A stretch of DNA of 64,000 bases from Thecamonas trahens ATCC 50062 (GCF_000142905.1 NW_013657611.1:66717-130716), one strand, 5' to 3'. Numbered from the stretch's first letter, positions 10,822-20,861 are shown. Numbers and translations: made by a program. Notes: a model not told the origin generated them from the sequence alone.

Positions 10822-11301
10822 CTGCCCCTCTCCCTCCTCTCGCCCCAGATAACCGCCTCAACCACTACAGACGAGGTAGCGACGTGTGTGTATGAGAGAG
10901 AGTGAGAGAGCGAGTGTATGTGTTTGTGTGGTTGTGTGTGTACGCTTGCTGCCCGTGATGTCAGTCGAACACTGGCCACAATGGAATGATCAAAAGCCAT
11001 GCCAAGCACACCATTAGCGAGGCGAATCCCATGCCCCAACGATTATCATGCACTCATGCACAACACGATCATCCCAGACCCAGATCCCAAATCCCCCCCC
11101 TCCCCCCCCCCCCCCCCCGCCGCCCATCTTCCCCTCCTCCTCCCTCCCCCGTCGAGCAGGAGTTTGGTTTGGTTGACTCACGCCATGCCCCACGAAGGAC
11201 ACTCGTCAGACACGACTGACCTTTTTACCTGAAGATTGGGCAACACTTTGCTCGGCAGGCACTGGGCTTGACTGGCGTGGTGTGTGTAGCGAGGGTGTGG
11301 G
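10822..11301. promoter_or_regulatory. Divergent intergenic region, poly-C tract
   Basis: This 480-bp spacer separates two divergent genes (J-domain protein and the DUF1769-PX-DUF547 protein) and must contain both promoters. It holds a GA-rich tract near 10890, GT-rich sequence near 10920, and a C run at 11093-11118 interrupted by one T. No TATA-like element is convincing. Confidence 0.4.
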
Positions 11302-14300
11302 GTGAGCATGATGAGCACAACAATACTGGCTACCTTTTCCACCACAGCCCTCTTGGCTACTCTCCTCTTTCCACATCTTAGCCAAGTCGTCGCTTTGGCC
11401 TCGGCTGCTGTGGTGGCTCTGCTTGCTGCCGTCGTCTTTCCGCGACTGACGTCGTCAGCCAAGTCATTGCCGAACCTCGACACAAGGTCACGGTCGGCTT
11501 TGGGAGGCAGTTCTGTGCCAGCGACAGGTCCTTCTGCTGCAGACACTCGGTCCTCCTCGCAAGGCTCAGTCTCCTTTCGTACGCCTGTAGGCACTGCCTC
11601 TCACTCGCCTGCCGCGTCGGTGACCGGACTCTCGGTGGCCGTCACGGCCCAGGCCGCATCAGACGCCGCCGATGCTGTGTATGGTGGCTCTGGGAGGCGG
11701 AGAAGGCGGAAAAGGCGGAAGGGCGATGGCGACGGTGATGCTGCCGACGGCGCCAAGGCTAAGGCCCGCGAGAAGGTCAAGGTCCGCAAGAAAATCCGCA
11801 AGCGGGTGCTGGCTGCAAACCAGGAGCAAGCTGTAGGCAAGGCCAAGGCCGCGGGACCCGAAGAGATTGAGGTTGATCCCAAGGACTTTTACTCGCCGTA
11901 CGAGCTCCCGCTCAAGGTGACGAACTTGTACGGCACGCCGCGGCACATCGAGCCCAACACCCACTTTTCGATCCCGTACGCCAACGAGCTGTTTGAGGGC
12001 CACGTCTCGCTGGTCTTCCGTGGCGAGCCGCGCGATCCACACTTTGACTCGATCTACGACTCGTGGAAGACAGTGTTTGAGATCCAGCTGCAGGGCAAGC
12101 TCAAGGTCAAGACGAGGTCGACGCTGTACATGGGCATCGAAGCCATGGGTCCGGTCTCGATCGGCATCATCGGCCGCGCGCTGGGCAAGATCCTTCTCAA
12201 GCTCATTCGGTCACAGACACGCGGCATGGACGGCACGTTCAACGAGGGCGACGACCTCCGACCGCACATCTGCTTTCCCATGGCTATGTTTGCCGACCGC
12301 TTTGTGTGGACGCCCGAGGGCGAAACGCCACCTGCCATCGGCCAGTACCTTGACTGCGAGGACGACGAGTCGGCCAAGGCCCGTAAAAAGGCCGCAACCA
12401 TGGACGACCGCTACGGGCCCGACTCGGGCATCCTCACCATGTCGTTCCGCTCGCCGCGCCTCGACATGGTCAACTGGAAGATCATCGACATCCCGGGCAT
12501 GAAGGACATCAACTTTGCGCCATACCTCGCCGGCCTCGGCCTGCAGATTGTCGCCTACGACATGCCTCCCGACTGGACCGGCATTCACCTTGACTCGGCC
12601 AAACAGTACTACTTTTGCTTTACCATCGAGAACACTGGGACTGGCGTCCGTGCCCGCAAGTCATACCCGGCGTCGGTCCCGCCCGAGTATCTTTACCACC
12701 CGGGCGATCCACGCCTCGACGCCGCCCTCGCCTCGCCACGCGATTCCGAGTACGAGTACGAGTACGTCGAGACGTACGAGTACGATGAATTTGCTCGCGA
12801 TGAGGACGAGCCTGGCTCAGGCTCGGGCTCGTCGTCGTTCTGGTCGTCAGGCGGCGGTGGGTCGCCGCATCGGTCTGCTCGCCGCCAGGCTGCCGACGAC
12901 GACGACGACGATGATGATGATGATGACCTCGACGCCGACATGGACGACCCGTTTGAGGCATCGCTCTTCTCACCGGAGCTCACCACTACGCTCAAGACTC
13001 CGGGGGCGCGGTACTCGTCGATTTCGGTTCCTGCTCTCATCGAGTACTACCCGCACAACAAGCGGCGGGTGCTGTATGTGGTGCACGCAGTGCCGGCGGC
13101 ATCGTCATCGGCGTCGGCGACTGCCCTTGCTAGCCCGCCGCCGCCGCTCACGCTCCCGATGTACTCGCCGCCACCATCAATTGCGATCTCGCCAGAGTCG
13201 GAAACTGGGCGAATGACCTATGCGTCGGCGTCCGACTCGTCAGATGCCGGCGCCAGCTCGGGGTCGGGCCACGCCGACCCACCAACGCCATCGCGGCCGA
13301 CGCTGCCGTACGTCCGCGGGCGGTCAGGCTCGGCCGGCTCGCGGTCGGAAAGGGCGACAGGCGCTGGCGGTGCCGACGCTGCGTCGTCGGCCGACTCGTT
13401 CTCCAACTCCTCGGCTTGGACCGAGGTGGAGGAGATTGGCGAGGCCGCCGTACCGATCCGCAGCCAGGCGGACCCCGAAGGCCTGCGGGTCTCGCGGTCG
13501 GCGCGGTCGTTGACCTCGCTCAAGCGTGGCAGCAAGCGATCGTCATCGGGCTCGCGGTCGCAGTCACGGTCGCGGTCGCGGTCGCGGTCGCGGTCCGGCT
13601 CGAACTCGTCGCGATTGCCACCAACGACGCTTTCGGCCCGGCGGACCGAGACTTCGGGCTCCGAGTACTCATCGGGCTCGTGCAGCTCCAAGTACGAGGC
13701 ACGCCGGGCAGTGGCGCGGGCGCCGCGGCGGCGGTCAGGCGAGAAAGGTCGGCGAGCTTCAGGCGGACCTTCGCGGTTTGTCGGCGTCTCGCTCTCACCG
13801 CTCGCCGGCGAGTACAATCGGTTCTCGGCCGTGGCTCCAGCAGTCTCGGGCGTCCGCCGCGTCCTGCGGACATACTCGGACATCCGCGACCTCGAGGCGC
13901 ACTTTCGGTCGCACTCGATCTCGCGCAAGGGCCTCAAGAACCCTAAGGTTCGGCGGTACTCGCGGCTTGCCAAGGAGCGGTCGGCGCTTGACGCCTTTCT
14001 CTCCAACGTGGCGAGTGCGCGGTCGCCGGCGGCGCAGCAGCTACTTGCGCTCTTTCTCACCGACACGGTCTCGGGTGACGCGCGGTTCTTCCTCTCGGGC
14101 GCGCATGAGCGCGACGCGGCCGACCTCTCGACCCAAGTCAAGTTCCACACCTCGGCTGTCCGCGCACTAGACGAGACGTACTGGCGCGAGGAGACGGCGC
14201 TGCTGTACTCGGACAACCTCTCGTTTTGTCAGTTTAAGCGCAAAGCGCGGCTGCACAAGAGGCAGAGAGTGCAAGAGGAGGTGACTGCCATCATTGCGCT

Positions 14301-15459
14301 TGACGACGTGCTCTCTGTCGGCCCGCTGGAGGACTCGAACACTCCGTTTGACGGCTTTGTCTTTGTCAAGATTGTGACACTCGAGCGAGTCCACTACGTG
14401 TGCGTGGCGTCGGAGGAGGTGGCGGCGGCGTTTGTGGCCGCCATCTCGGCGGCGTGCCATAAGCTGCGGGCGTCGCGGCGGGCGCTGTCATCGGCAGTGA
14501 CGCAAGTCCGAGCGTCAAGCGCAGGCAGCCAGCAGGCGGTGTACGTTTACAGTGTGCCGCGGTTCAAGTCGCGGCTGCTGCTCAATGGCCGGCGGCTGCT
14601 GTTCAATCCATTTGCGCCGTCGATGGCGTCGGCCGTTGCCCCATGGGAGGTTATCGGCGAGCTGCTGCGTGAGGGCACCATGCTCCGTGGGAGCGACGTG
14701 CACTCGGTCAAGGTCAACGCCTTTCTCGACGCCACTGTCGAGCTGAAGCGGCTGCGGATGGACGAGCAGGTGTGGAACCACAACCAAAAGGTGGCGTTCT
14801 TCCTCAATGCCTTCCATCTCCTTGTCGTCCATGCGCTCATCGTCCTCGGGACACCGTCGTCCAAGAAGGAGGCGCGCCAGCTCTACACCGACTACTCGTA
14901 CCAGCTCGGCGAGTACGTGCTCTCGGCGGCTGAGATCGAGCACGCCATTCTCCGGGCGCCGGCGACCAAGCACCCGGCGCGGCTGCAGAAGACCCGGGCA
15001 CGGGTCTCCAAGCTCAAAAAGCTGCGGTCAAAGGACCCCGTGCCGCGGTTCGAGGAATCTGATCCGCGGGCTAAGTTTGTGCTCGACCGCGTCGACTGGC
15101 GCCTCAACTTTGCCATCATCTCGGGCTCGCTTGGCTCGGTCATGACCTTCCCGGTCTACCATCCGGACCACGTCGACTCGCAGCTCAACTCGGCGACCTC
15201 GGCGTACCTCAATGCGTTCACTTCGGTCTCGGAGACAACCGCCGTCGTCACCCTTCCCAACCAGTGCGCCAAGCTCATCCCGCACCTTGGCGCCACCCAC
15301 CTTGCAGTCCTCCGCCGCCTCGAGCCGTTCTACCGTGGCTCGCTCGCCGCCGCCCTCCAGCGCGTCCTCGACTCTCGCGACAAGAACGTCTCGATTCATT
15401 TTGCCGAGCCCGAAAAGGGCGAGAAGCTAAGGTTCCACGCCGCGTTCTCCATCGCCTAG
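11302..15459 (+). CDS. DUF1769-PX-PH-DUF547 membrane protein
   Basis: 1385 residues. The N-terminus (about 6-48) is a long hydrophobic stretch that could form one or two membrane helices. Residues about 195-470 match DUF1769 (PYELPLKVTNLYGTPRHIEPN, FEGHVSLVFRG, FEIQLQGKLK, DWTGIHLDSAKQYYFCFTIENT). After an acidic Asp run and a Ser/Arg-rich linker, residues about 825-920 resemble a divergent PX domain (RRVLRTYSDIRDLEAHFR, ERSALDAFLSNV). Residues about 955-1060 look like a PH domain. Residues about 1136-1343 match DUF547 (VAFFLNAFHLLVVHALI, YVLSAAEIEHAILR, INFAI-like core, then VDSQLNSATSAYLNAF). PX and PH usually bind phosphoinositides, so a membrane-tethered lipid-binding role at an organelle surface is likely; no enzymatic role can be claimed. 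The start is the first Met and leads directly into the hydrophobic segment. Confidence 0.82.
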   Translation: MSMMSTTILATFSTTALLATLLFPHLSQVVALASAAVVALLAAVVFPRLTSSAKSLPNLDTRSRSALGGSSVPATGPSAADTRSSSQGSVSFRTPVGTASHSPAASVTGLSVAVTAQAASDAADAVYGGSGRRRRRKRRKGDGDGDAADGAKAKAREKVKVRKKIRKRVLAANQEQAVGKAKAAGPEEIEVDPKDFYSPYELPLKVTNLYGTPRHIEPNTHFSIPYANELFEGHVSLVFRGEPRDPHFDSIYDSWKTVFEIQLQGKLKVKTRSTLYMGIEAMGPVSIGIIGRALGKILLKLIRSQTRGMDGTFNEGDDLRPHICFPMAMFADRFVWTPEGETPPAIGQYLDCEDDESAKARKKAATMDDRYGPDSGILTMSFRSPRLDMVNWKIIDIPGMKDINFAPYLAGLGLQIVAYDMPPDWTGIHLDSAKQYYFCFTIENTGTGVRARKSYPASVPPEYLYHPGDPRLDAALASPRDSEYEYEYVETYEYDEFARDEDEPGSGSGSSSFWSSGGGGSPHRSARRQAADDDDDDDDDDDLDADMDDPFEASLFSPELTTTLKTPGARYSSISVPALIEYYPHNKRRVLYVVHAVPAASSSASATALASPPPPLTLPMYSPPPSIAISPESETGRMTYASASDSSDAGASSGSGHADPPTPSRPTLPYVRGRSGSAGSRSERATGAGGADAASSADSFSNSSAWTEVEEIGEAAVPIRSQADPEGLRVSRSARSLTSLKRGSKRSSSGSRSQSRSRSRSRSRSGSNSSRLPPTTLSARRTETSGSEYSSGSCSSKYEARRAVARAPRRRSGEKGRRASGGPSRFVGVSLSPLAGEYNRFSAVAPAVSGVRRVLRTYSDIRDLEAHFRSHSISRKGLKNPKVRRYSRLAKERSALDAFLSNVASARSPAAQQLLALFLTDTVSGDARFFLSGAHERDAADLSTQVKFHTSAVRALDETYWREETALLYSDNLSFCQFKRKARLHKRQRVQEEVTAIIALDDVLSVGPLEDSNTPFDGFVFVKIVTLERVHYVCVASEEVAAAFVAAISAACHKLRASRRALSSAVTQVRASSAGSQQAVYVYSVPRFKSRLLLNGRRLLFNPFAPSMASAVAPWEVIGELLREGTMLRGSDVHSVKVNAFLDATVELKRLRMDEQVWNHNQKVAFFLNAFHLLVVHALIVLGTPSSKKEARQLYTDYSYQLGEYVLSAAEIEHAILRAPATKHPARLQKTRARVSKLKKLRSKDPVPRFEESDPRAKFVLDRVDWRLNFAIISGSLGSVMTFPVYHPDHVDSQLNSATSAYLNAFTSVSETTAVVTLPNQCAKLIPHLGATHLAVLRRLEPFYRGSLAAALQRVLDSRDKNVSIHFAEPEKGEKLRFHAAFSIA

Positions 15460-15585
15460 CGGGGCCAAGTTCTTTCCTGCTCCTACTCATCTCCTTTCCC
15501 ATCCCCTTTGCTGCCCCTATCAAAGACATACTCGCGTTGCTCCTTCCGCAGCACTTGTCTCCGGCAGACGTTTGTGATCGGCATC

Positions 15586-16359
15586 ATGTCGGCAGCGATA
15601 AGCGTCAAGTCGCGCTTCGGGAGCAATGCCGAGGCCACACACCCGCCGATTGTGCACTTTACCCGGTACTACGCCCACGCCCGCGATCGGTCGCAGCGGA
15701 GCTCCGAGCGCCAGTTTCCGGGCGTGCATAACGCGCTGCTCTCCACCGTGTCGCCCGATGGCTTTCCGGACGCGCGGACCGTCTCACTCCACGAGTACTC
15801 TGACGATGGCTTTGTCTTTTGCACCGCCCGTGGCTCGCCCAAAGCCCGTCAGCTTCTCGCGAGCGGGACGGCGGCACTGACGTTCCTTTGGCCGCCGTCG
15901 CAATCGCAGGTGAGGATTATGGGCCGGGTGACCGAGCAATCGCGCGAGGCGACGCTCGCGCTGTTTGACGCGTGCACGCCCCGCGAGCAGGCCTACTACG
16001 TCCGTACCGGCAGCGGCGGCCAGTTCGGCCAGTCTCAAGTCGTGGCGGTGGTGGAAGATTGCCATGATGCCCAACAGGCGGTCGATGACGCCGGCCCCGA
16101 GTATGCCCTACCGGACGGTTGGACTTCGTTTATCCTCCTCCCGCACGTAGTCGAGTTCCTCTGCCTCGCGCAGGCCTCGCGCATGCGGTACATCCATGTT
16201 GAGCGGTGTCGTGAGTCCGGACCGGTCCATGTCCTCCATACCCTCCCGCTCGAGGCCGGTGGGGAAGAAGAGGCCGACGCGGGCGAGGGCGAGGGCGAGC
16301 TGGCGAGGGGCGGACGCGATGCCGGGCATGGATGGTACCGGCAGGATCTGGCCATGTGA
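15586..16359 (+). CDS. PNPOx-family flavoprotein
   Basis: 257 residues from Met 15586 (MSAAISVKSRFGSN); the frame is open further upstream but that part is not family-like. The fold is pyridoxamine 5'-phosphate oxidase: ALLSTVSPDGFPDARTVSLHEYSDDGFVFCTARGSPKARQL corresponds to the FMN-binding strands, followed by AALTFLWPPSQSQVRIMGRVTEQS and the substrate-side WTSFILLPHVVEFLC. Family members oxidise PNP/PMP to pyridoxal 5'-phosphate with FMN and oxygen. The C-terminus has an extra acidic Glu/Gly-rich segment (about 225-240), and the typical closing R-L-x-P is replaced by WYRQDLAM. It is therefore either a divergent PdxH or a PNPOx-like flavin protein of other function. Confidence 0.75.
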   Translation: MSAAISVKSRFGSNAEATHPPIVHFTRYYAHARDRSQRSSERQFPGVHNALLSTVSPDGFPDARTVSLHEYSDDGFVFCTARGSPKARQLLASGTAALTFLWPPSQSQVRIMGRVTEQSREATLALFDACTPREQAYYVRTGSGGQFGQSQVVAVVEDCHDAQQAVDDAGPEYALPDGWTSFILLPHVVEFLCLAQASRMRYIHVERCRESGPVHVLHTLPLEAGGEEEADAGEGEGELARGGRDAGHGWYRQDLAM

Positions 16360-16404
16360 ACGAAGCGGTGTCATGTTACTGGCTCACAGGAGTACAGGTG
16401 TTAG

Positions 16405-17398
16405 TTACGGGACCGACGAGTACGACGTGCCCGACGAGGTAACCTGACGGATCTTGTCGTAGGTAAAGGCACAGCCGTCCTTGATGAGGCCCGGGATCGA
16501 GGCCCAGAACGACTTGTGCGGAAGGAGGCCGACGACGCCGCGCTCGCCCTTCTTGTACTGCCAGGCCATGCCGGCAATGAGGTAAACAACAGAGAGGACG
16601 AGGGCGATGATGAGGATGATGGAGCCAAGGGAGAGGCCCGACTTTTGGCCGGCGAGCCGCCGTTACCGCCAGCATTGGGGCACGCGTTGGCGTGCTTTGC
16701 CGAGAACGAGTAGACGCACGCGGCGTAGCCATCGTAGCTGAACTTGAGGTCACCGGTGACAGAGCGATCACAGGTGAGGGTCAGCTTTGCCTGGTTGCCC
16801 GAGGGGAGGCAATCACTATCTGTGACGCCGCCCATAGTAAGGATAAAGCCTTCGTCGGAGGAGCTGGAGAGCGATGAGAAGGAGTACTTTTCGGCACCAA
16901 GGATCTTGTTCTCGCTGGCGCCTGGGCCCCATTCCTGGCACACGGTGATGTCCGACTGACCGCTGCACACCGACGAGGAGAGGGGCTCACAGATGGCGAT
17001 GTCGTACGTGTACTGTGCGTCCGAGAACACATACCCCTTACCACTAAGCACACACACACATACACATGGGTATGTAACCATGAGTCATCTCCACATACCC
17101 TCCTTCCCCACCCCCCCCCTTGCCCCGTGCCGTGGCCAGGTCACGTGAGCCCGTGATGGCCCTCGCACCAGCCATCACACAGGTCACCACCACCATCACC
17201 ACCATCACTGCCAGTAACAACAGCAGCAGCAGAAGTAGTATCACACACACACACACACACACACTCGCTTGTTTTGGGAACATACCCGTTGCGAAAGAGG
17301 TTAGCGTTGTATGGGGCAAAGCTAGGGCACTCGGCATGGGCTACACTGGCTGCAGCAAGTAGGAGCAGGACGGCGGCAAAGGCCAGCTCCCGCGACAT
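16405..17398 (-). CDS. MRH-domain type I membrane protein (M6P-receptor-like)
   Basis: Two exons: 17398-17286 and 17043-16405. Exon 1 gives a signal peptide (MSRELAFAAVLLLLAAASVAHA) and ECPSFAPYNANLF. The 242-nt intron has donor GTATGT and acceptor CTTAG and contains a CA repeat. Exon 2 continues with an MRH (mannose-6-phosphate receptor homology) domain containing YDIAICEPLSSSVCSG, SDITVCQEWG, LTLTCDR and CVYSFSA; the Gln and Arg are at expected ligand-binding positions. After a GGNGG linker the frame breaks in an AAAA run near 16650; one more A restores it. The rest is a transmembrane helix (IILIIALVLSVVYLIAGMAW) and a cytoplasmic tail with HKSFWASIPGLIKDGCAFTY, typical of cation-dependent M6P receptor/Atg27 tails. 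Length about 250 residues. Role: lysosomal-enzyme or membrane-protein sorting between Golgi and endosomes, by family. Confidence 0.85.
17242..17264. repeat. CA microsatellite in the MRH gene intron
   Basis: An uninterrupted (CA)n tract lies inside the 242-nt intron of the MRH-domain gene, close to its donor site. Confidence 0.9.
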
Positions 17399-17483
17399 GA
17401 TGGCACCTGCTGGCGTTGAGTGGTGGTCGCTGAGAGGGGGCATGGTGGGGTGGATGTTTGACTGGCTAACCTCGGGTTGGCAG

Positions 17484-18815
17484 CTACACCTGCGCAGCAA
17501 GGTAGTCGCGGACAAGCTGCTTGTGGACGTCCTTGACGACCATGTACTCGGACATGAGAGTGTCGACGGTGTCGGGCGCGGCGCGGGCGCGGGCGGCGGC
17601 GACGACGGCGGCAGCACGAGCGCCGGACCGGCAGTGGACAAGGACCGGCTTGGGGGCGGCGTCAAAGGCGGCAACGGCGGCGGTGAGGTCGGCGACTGTC
17701 GGGCCCGACGGCGGGATGGGCGCGGCGGCAAACGAGAGGCCTGCGGCGGCAACGGCCTCGCCCTCGTTCTCCAGGTGGCCGTCCTCGTTGGCGGCGGCAA
17801 CGTCGACGATCGAGGCGACCAGCCCCTTGTCGGCGAGATATGTCAGGTCGTCAGTGGAAAGCCACGGGCCGACGAGAACATCGTTGTCGATGATGCGGAA
17901 CTTGCCCTGGCGAGCCACAAATTCGTCGATGCTGCCAAAGAGGTTGATCGGCATCTTGAGGTAGCGGACGCCGTTGACCTCGGCCTCGGGCAGCTTGCCG
18001 GCGCGGACGTTGAGCTGGATGGACGGCACAAAGAGGCGCGGGAGCGAGAGCGTGGCGTCACGCTCGGCGCGCCAGTTCACAAACTGCTCCTCGTCCGTCC
18101 CCAAGGCAACGTGCTTGTTCGACGCCTTCTGCGCACCGATGGTCGACTCGAAGACGTAGTCGGATCGGTCGCCGGGCGCGTAGTCGTGGCAGGTGAACAG
18201 GCGGGTCTCGTCCGGGAGAGCAAACAGCTTTTGGACCGAGTTCCAGAGGACCTCAGACGAGCCACCAGGAAAGTCGCAGCGAGCGGTGCCCATGTCGGGC
18301 ATGAAGATAGTGTCGCCGACAAAGACAGCGTCGCCCGGCAGGTAGTACGAGACGCACGCCGGGGTATGGCCCGGAGTGGAGAGGACGTTGACCTCGAGCG
18401 AGCCGATGGCAAACGTCTCGCCCTCCTTGAACAGCTTGTCAAAGTCGCGGCCGTCCGGAATGAGATCGCCCCAGTTGAAGACGGTCTTGAAGATGGACTG
18501 GACGGTCTTGATGTGCTCGCCAATGCCAGTCGTCCCGCCGACCTTTGACTGAACATAGCGCGAGGCCGAGATGTGATCAGCATGAGCATGGGTATCCAGA
18601 ACCCACTCACAACGCAGTTCGCGCTCGTTGATGACAGCAATGATCTTGTCGACCTCAGTCGTCGAAGTCACGCCGGAAACAGCATTATACTCGAGGACGG
18701 AATCAATGACAGCACATGCTGACGTAGTCTCGTCAATGACAAGGTACTGCGCCGTGTGGGAGTCCGGCTCATGGAAGACAATGACTGTCGCCTTGTTCTC
18801 GTTGGTTGCACTCAT
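17484..18815 (-). CDS. Persulfide dioxygenase (ETHE1-type) fused to DUF442
   Basis: 443 residues from Met 18815 (MSATNENKATV). Residues about 10-245 are an ETHE1-like metallo-beta-lactamase fold: THAHADH metal motif, TPGHTPACVSYYL, GDTIFMPDMGTARCDFPGGS and TCHDYAPG, all hallmarks of glutathione-persulfide dioxygenases, which convert GSSH and oxygen to sulfite and glutathione. Residues about 320-435 form a DUF442 (beta-lactamase-hydrolase-like phosphatase) domain with the P-loop HCRSGARA (C-x5-R). Bacterial Blh proteins combine the same two domains in the opposite order, DUF442 first. No mitochondrial targeting sequence is obvious with this start; the ten residues upstream in frame (MPHFIYLLYN) do not look like one. 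A role in sulfide detoxification is inferred. Bacterial origin by transfer is possible but untested. Confidence 0.9.
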   Translation of the reverse strand: MSATNENKATVIVFHEPDSHTAQYLVIDETTSACAVIDSVLEYNAVSGVTSTTEVDKIIAVINERELRCEWVLDTHAHADHISASRYVQSKVGGTTGIGEHIKTVQSIFKTVFNWGDLIPDGRDFDKLFKEGETFAIGSLEVNVLSTPGHTPACVSYYLPGDAVFVGDTIFMPDMGTARCDFPGGSSEVLWNSVQKLFALPDETRLFTCHDYAPGDRSDYVFESTIGAQKASNKHVALGTDEEQFVNWRAERDATLSLPRLFVPSIQLNVRAGKLPEAEVNGVRYLKMPINLFGSIDEFVARQGKFRIIDNDVLVGPWLSTDDLTYLADKGLVASIVDVAAANEDGHLENEGEAVAAAGLSFAAAPIPPSGPTVADLTAAVAAFDAAPKPVLVHCRSGARAAAVVAAARARAAPDTVDTLMSEYMVVKDVHKQLVRDYLAAQV

Positions 18816-19115
18816 GTTATACAGCAGGTATATGAAGTGTGGCAAGACAGAGAGACAGAGAGAGACAGAGAGAGAGAGAGAGAGATAGGTAAGGGTGACG
18901 AAACGCTATTCGTTAGTTTGTTCGTTGGCTGTGTGTGTGTTTGGCCGCAATGGCCGCAGCCCAATCCCCACCCCCCATGGATTTGGCTAAGGTTTTTATG
19001 TCTCAATCTCTAAATTGCGGCAGAGGGTTATCGTGATTGGCCTCATCAAATCGAGGTGATTTGGGTAGGTGAGGGTCAAGGGTGCAAGGAAGGAGGTGGA
19101 TATGTATGTTGATTG
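18816..19115. other. Intergenic, GA repeat
   Basis: The spacer lies between the dioxygenase start and the RING gene's 3' end. It has an AGAGAC/GA repeat around 18846-18888. No gene seen. Confidence 0.6.
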
Positions 19116-20861
19116 TTAGGCGACAGCGAGCTCGAAGCGACAGTTGGGACACGAGGGCTTGGAGGAGAGCCAGGGGTGGACGCAGTCCTTGTGGAACACG
19201 TGGTCGCAAGGGAGGATGCAGACGGTGTCGCCGGTGGCAAGGTCATCGATGCAGATCGAGCATGTTCGCGTGCCGAGAGAAAGGTCGGGCTGGTAGGTGG
19301 CGAGCGGGAGGAGTGCCAACTGGTCGGGCGTGAGGCCGACGGGCTGCGGCGGTGGAGCAGGGCTCGGCTCGGGCATCCGGCCAAACATGGCGACGAGCTG
19401 CGGCGGGAGAGTGATAGAGATCGAGCTCGAAGCGCCGAGCGCGTTGAGGCCGTTGACGATGCGGACCATTTCAGTGTAGAGCCGATGGTGCGTGACAAGC
19501 TGCTGGACAAGGACAAGCTCGTCGTAGAACGACCTCGACTCGGGCGCGGTCGCCGCGGCCGACAACTCGCTCTCGGCGTTGAGCAACTGGCCAAAGACCC
19601 GCTCGAGCTGCAGTCGCAACGGGAGAAAGGCCTCCTGGACTCGAGTCTGCTGGTGGGCAACCACGGCATCGGCGTCAACTTGGTCGTCGTCTGACGAGTC
19701 CGAGATGCTGATGGAGAGATCAAAGGCAGAGCGGGTCGGCGACGGCGGCGGCGACGGCGACGAGGACGACGAGGACGACGACGGGATGTTGGACCAGGGT
19801 GCCATAGACCGACGCAGCACATCATCGGCCGACGCCGCCAAGGCGTCAGGCATGTGGCTGCCGGTGGCAGTCCGTCCGCTCGTGCGCTGCCGGCGGTCCA
19901 GACGTCGCCGGTAGCGAGCGATCTCGAGCGGCGGCGGTGCCGCCAACGACGACGACGACGACGACGACGATGAGAGTGATGATAGCGATGACGACGAGTC
20001 CAGAAGCGTGTCGAGGAACGAGAGCCGCGGCTCGTGCTCATCATCCGAGTCGGACTGGCGAGTGCCGCTGCGAGTGCGAGCGCGGCCGAAGGCTTGGCTG
20101 GGAGTGGGTCTGCGCGGGACCGCGGGCGTCTCTGGCACCCGCTCGCGGGCCTCGAGTCGCTGCGCTGACGCGCTGGCCTCGGCGAGCATGTTGGTCAGTG
20201 AGCTCGAATGCTGCATGGACGGCTGGGGAGCGTCTGCTCGCGCCGGCGGTTGGCGGCGACGTGAGCGATGGCTGCGGCGCGACGGGACCGAGCGAGGAGG
20301 CTGCTCCGACGGCAAGGGCGACGACGACGACGGAGCGGGCTGGCGGATCCGCCTCGCACGCTCACGCAGTCGCTCCTCGACTCGAGCCTCAACCCGGGCC
20401 TCGCGGGCCGCCACCAGCCTCGCGTTGCGCTGGGCGACGGCATCTGCAGCGCGAGTTGACGCCCGCAGCGTCTCGATCGACGAAGACGACGACGGGGGAG
20501 GCGGCTGTGGCTGCGGCTGCGGGCCGCTCCGCGACCGATGCGCGCTCCGTGAAGGAATGGCCGGCGAGCGAGCACGGGTCGGTGGTGATGGCGAGGATGG
20601 GGCCAACAGACTTGCGCGATCTGTGGTCGACCGTGAACGGAGGAGTGTGCGGTCTGGTCGAGACCTGTGGTGAAGCGGCCGAGCCTGGCCCCCGTACGAC
20701 GAGTTGAGCCTGGACAGCGAGGACAACGACGACATGGGAGTGCCTTGCTGCTGGGGTGATTCAGGAGCCATCCTTGGCGCTGTCCGTGGCGCGCCCAATG
20801 AACGCGCAGAGCGCAGCTGGGGAGGTGGGGTGCGGCCGTGGTGTTCGCTGGCTGTTGTCAT
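19116..20861 (-). CDS. RING-H2 zinc-finger protein, probable E3 ligase
   Basis: 581 residues if started at Met 20861 (MTTASEHHGRT). The frame is open another 139 codons upstream to 21278, but that part translates a 60-bp DNA repeat and overlaps the divergent FIBP gene, so I prefer 20861. Residues 1 to about 430 are Ser/Arg/Pro-rich and probably disordered, with one Arg/Ala/Glu helical stretch (TRAADAVAQRNARLVAAREARV). The last 45 residues are a C3H2C3 RING: CSICIDDL, ILPCDHVFHKDCVHPWL and KPSCPNC. Such C-terminal RING-H2 domains recruit E2 enzymes for ubiquitin transfer. No transmembrane helix or signal peptide is visible, so it is presumably soluble. Substrates are unknown. Confidence 0.85.
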   Translation of the reverse strand: MTTASEHHGRTPPPQLRSARSLGAPRTAPRMAPESPQQQGTPMSSLSSLSRLNSSYGGQARPLHHRSRPDRTLLRSRSTTDRASLLAPSSPSPPTRARSPAIPSRSAHRSRSGPQPQPQPPPPSSSSSIETLRASTRAADAVAQRNARLVAAREARVEARVEERLRERARRIRQPAPSSSSPLPSEQPPRSVPSRRSHRSRRRQPPARADAPQPSMQHSSSLTNMLAEASASAQRLEARERVPETPAVPRRPTPSQAFGRARTRSGTRQSDSDDEHEPRLSFLDTLLDSSSSLSSLSSSSSSSSSLAAPPPLEIARYRRRLDRRQRTSGRTATGSHMPDALAASADDVLRRSMAPWSNIPSSSSSSSSPSPPPSPTRSAFDLSISISDSSDDDQVDADAVVAHQQTRVQEAFLPLRLQLERVFGQLLNAESELSAAATAPESRSFYDELVLVQQLVTHHRLYTEMVRIVNGLNALGASSSISITLPPQLVAMFGRMPEPSPAPPPQPVGLTPDQLALLPLATYQPDLSLGTRTCSICIDDLATGDTVCILPCDHVFHKDCVHPWLSSKPSCPNCRFELAVA

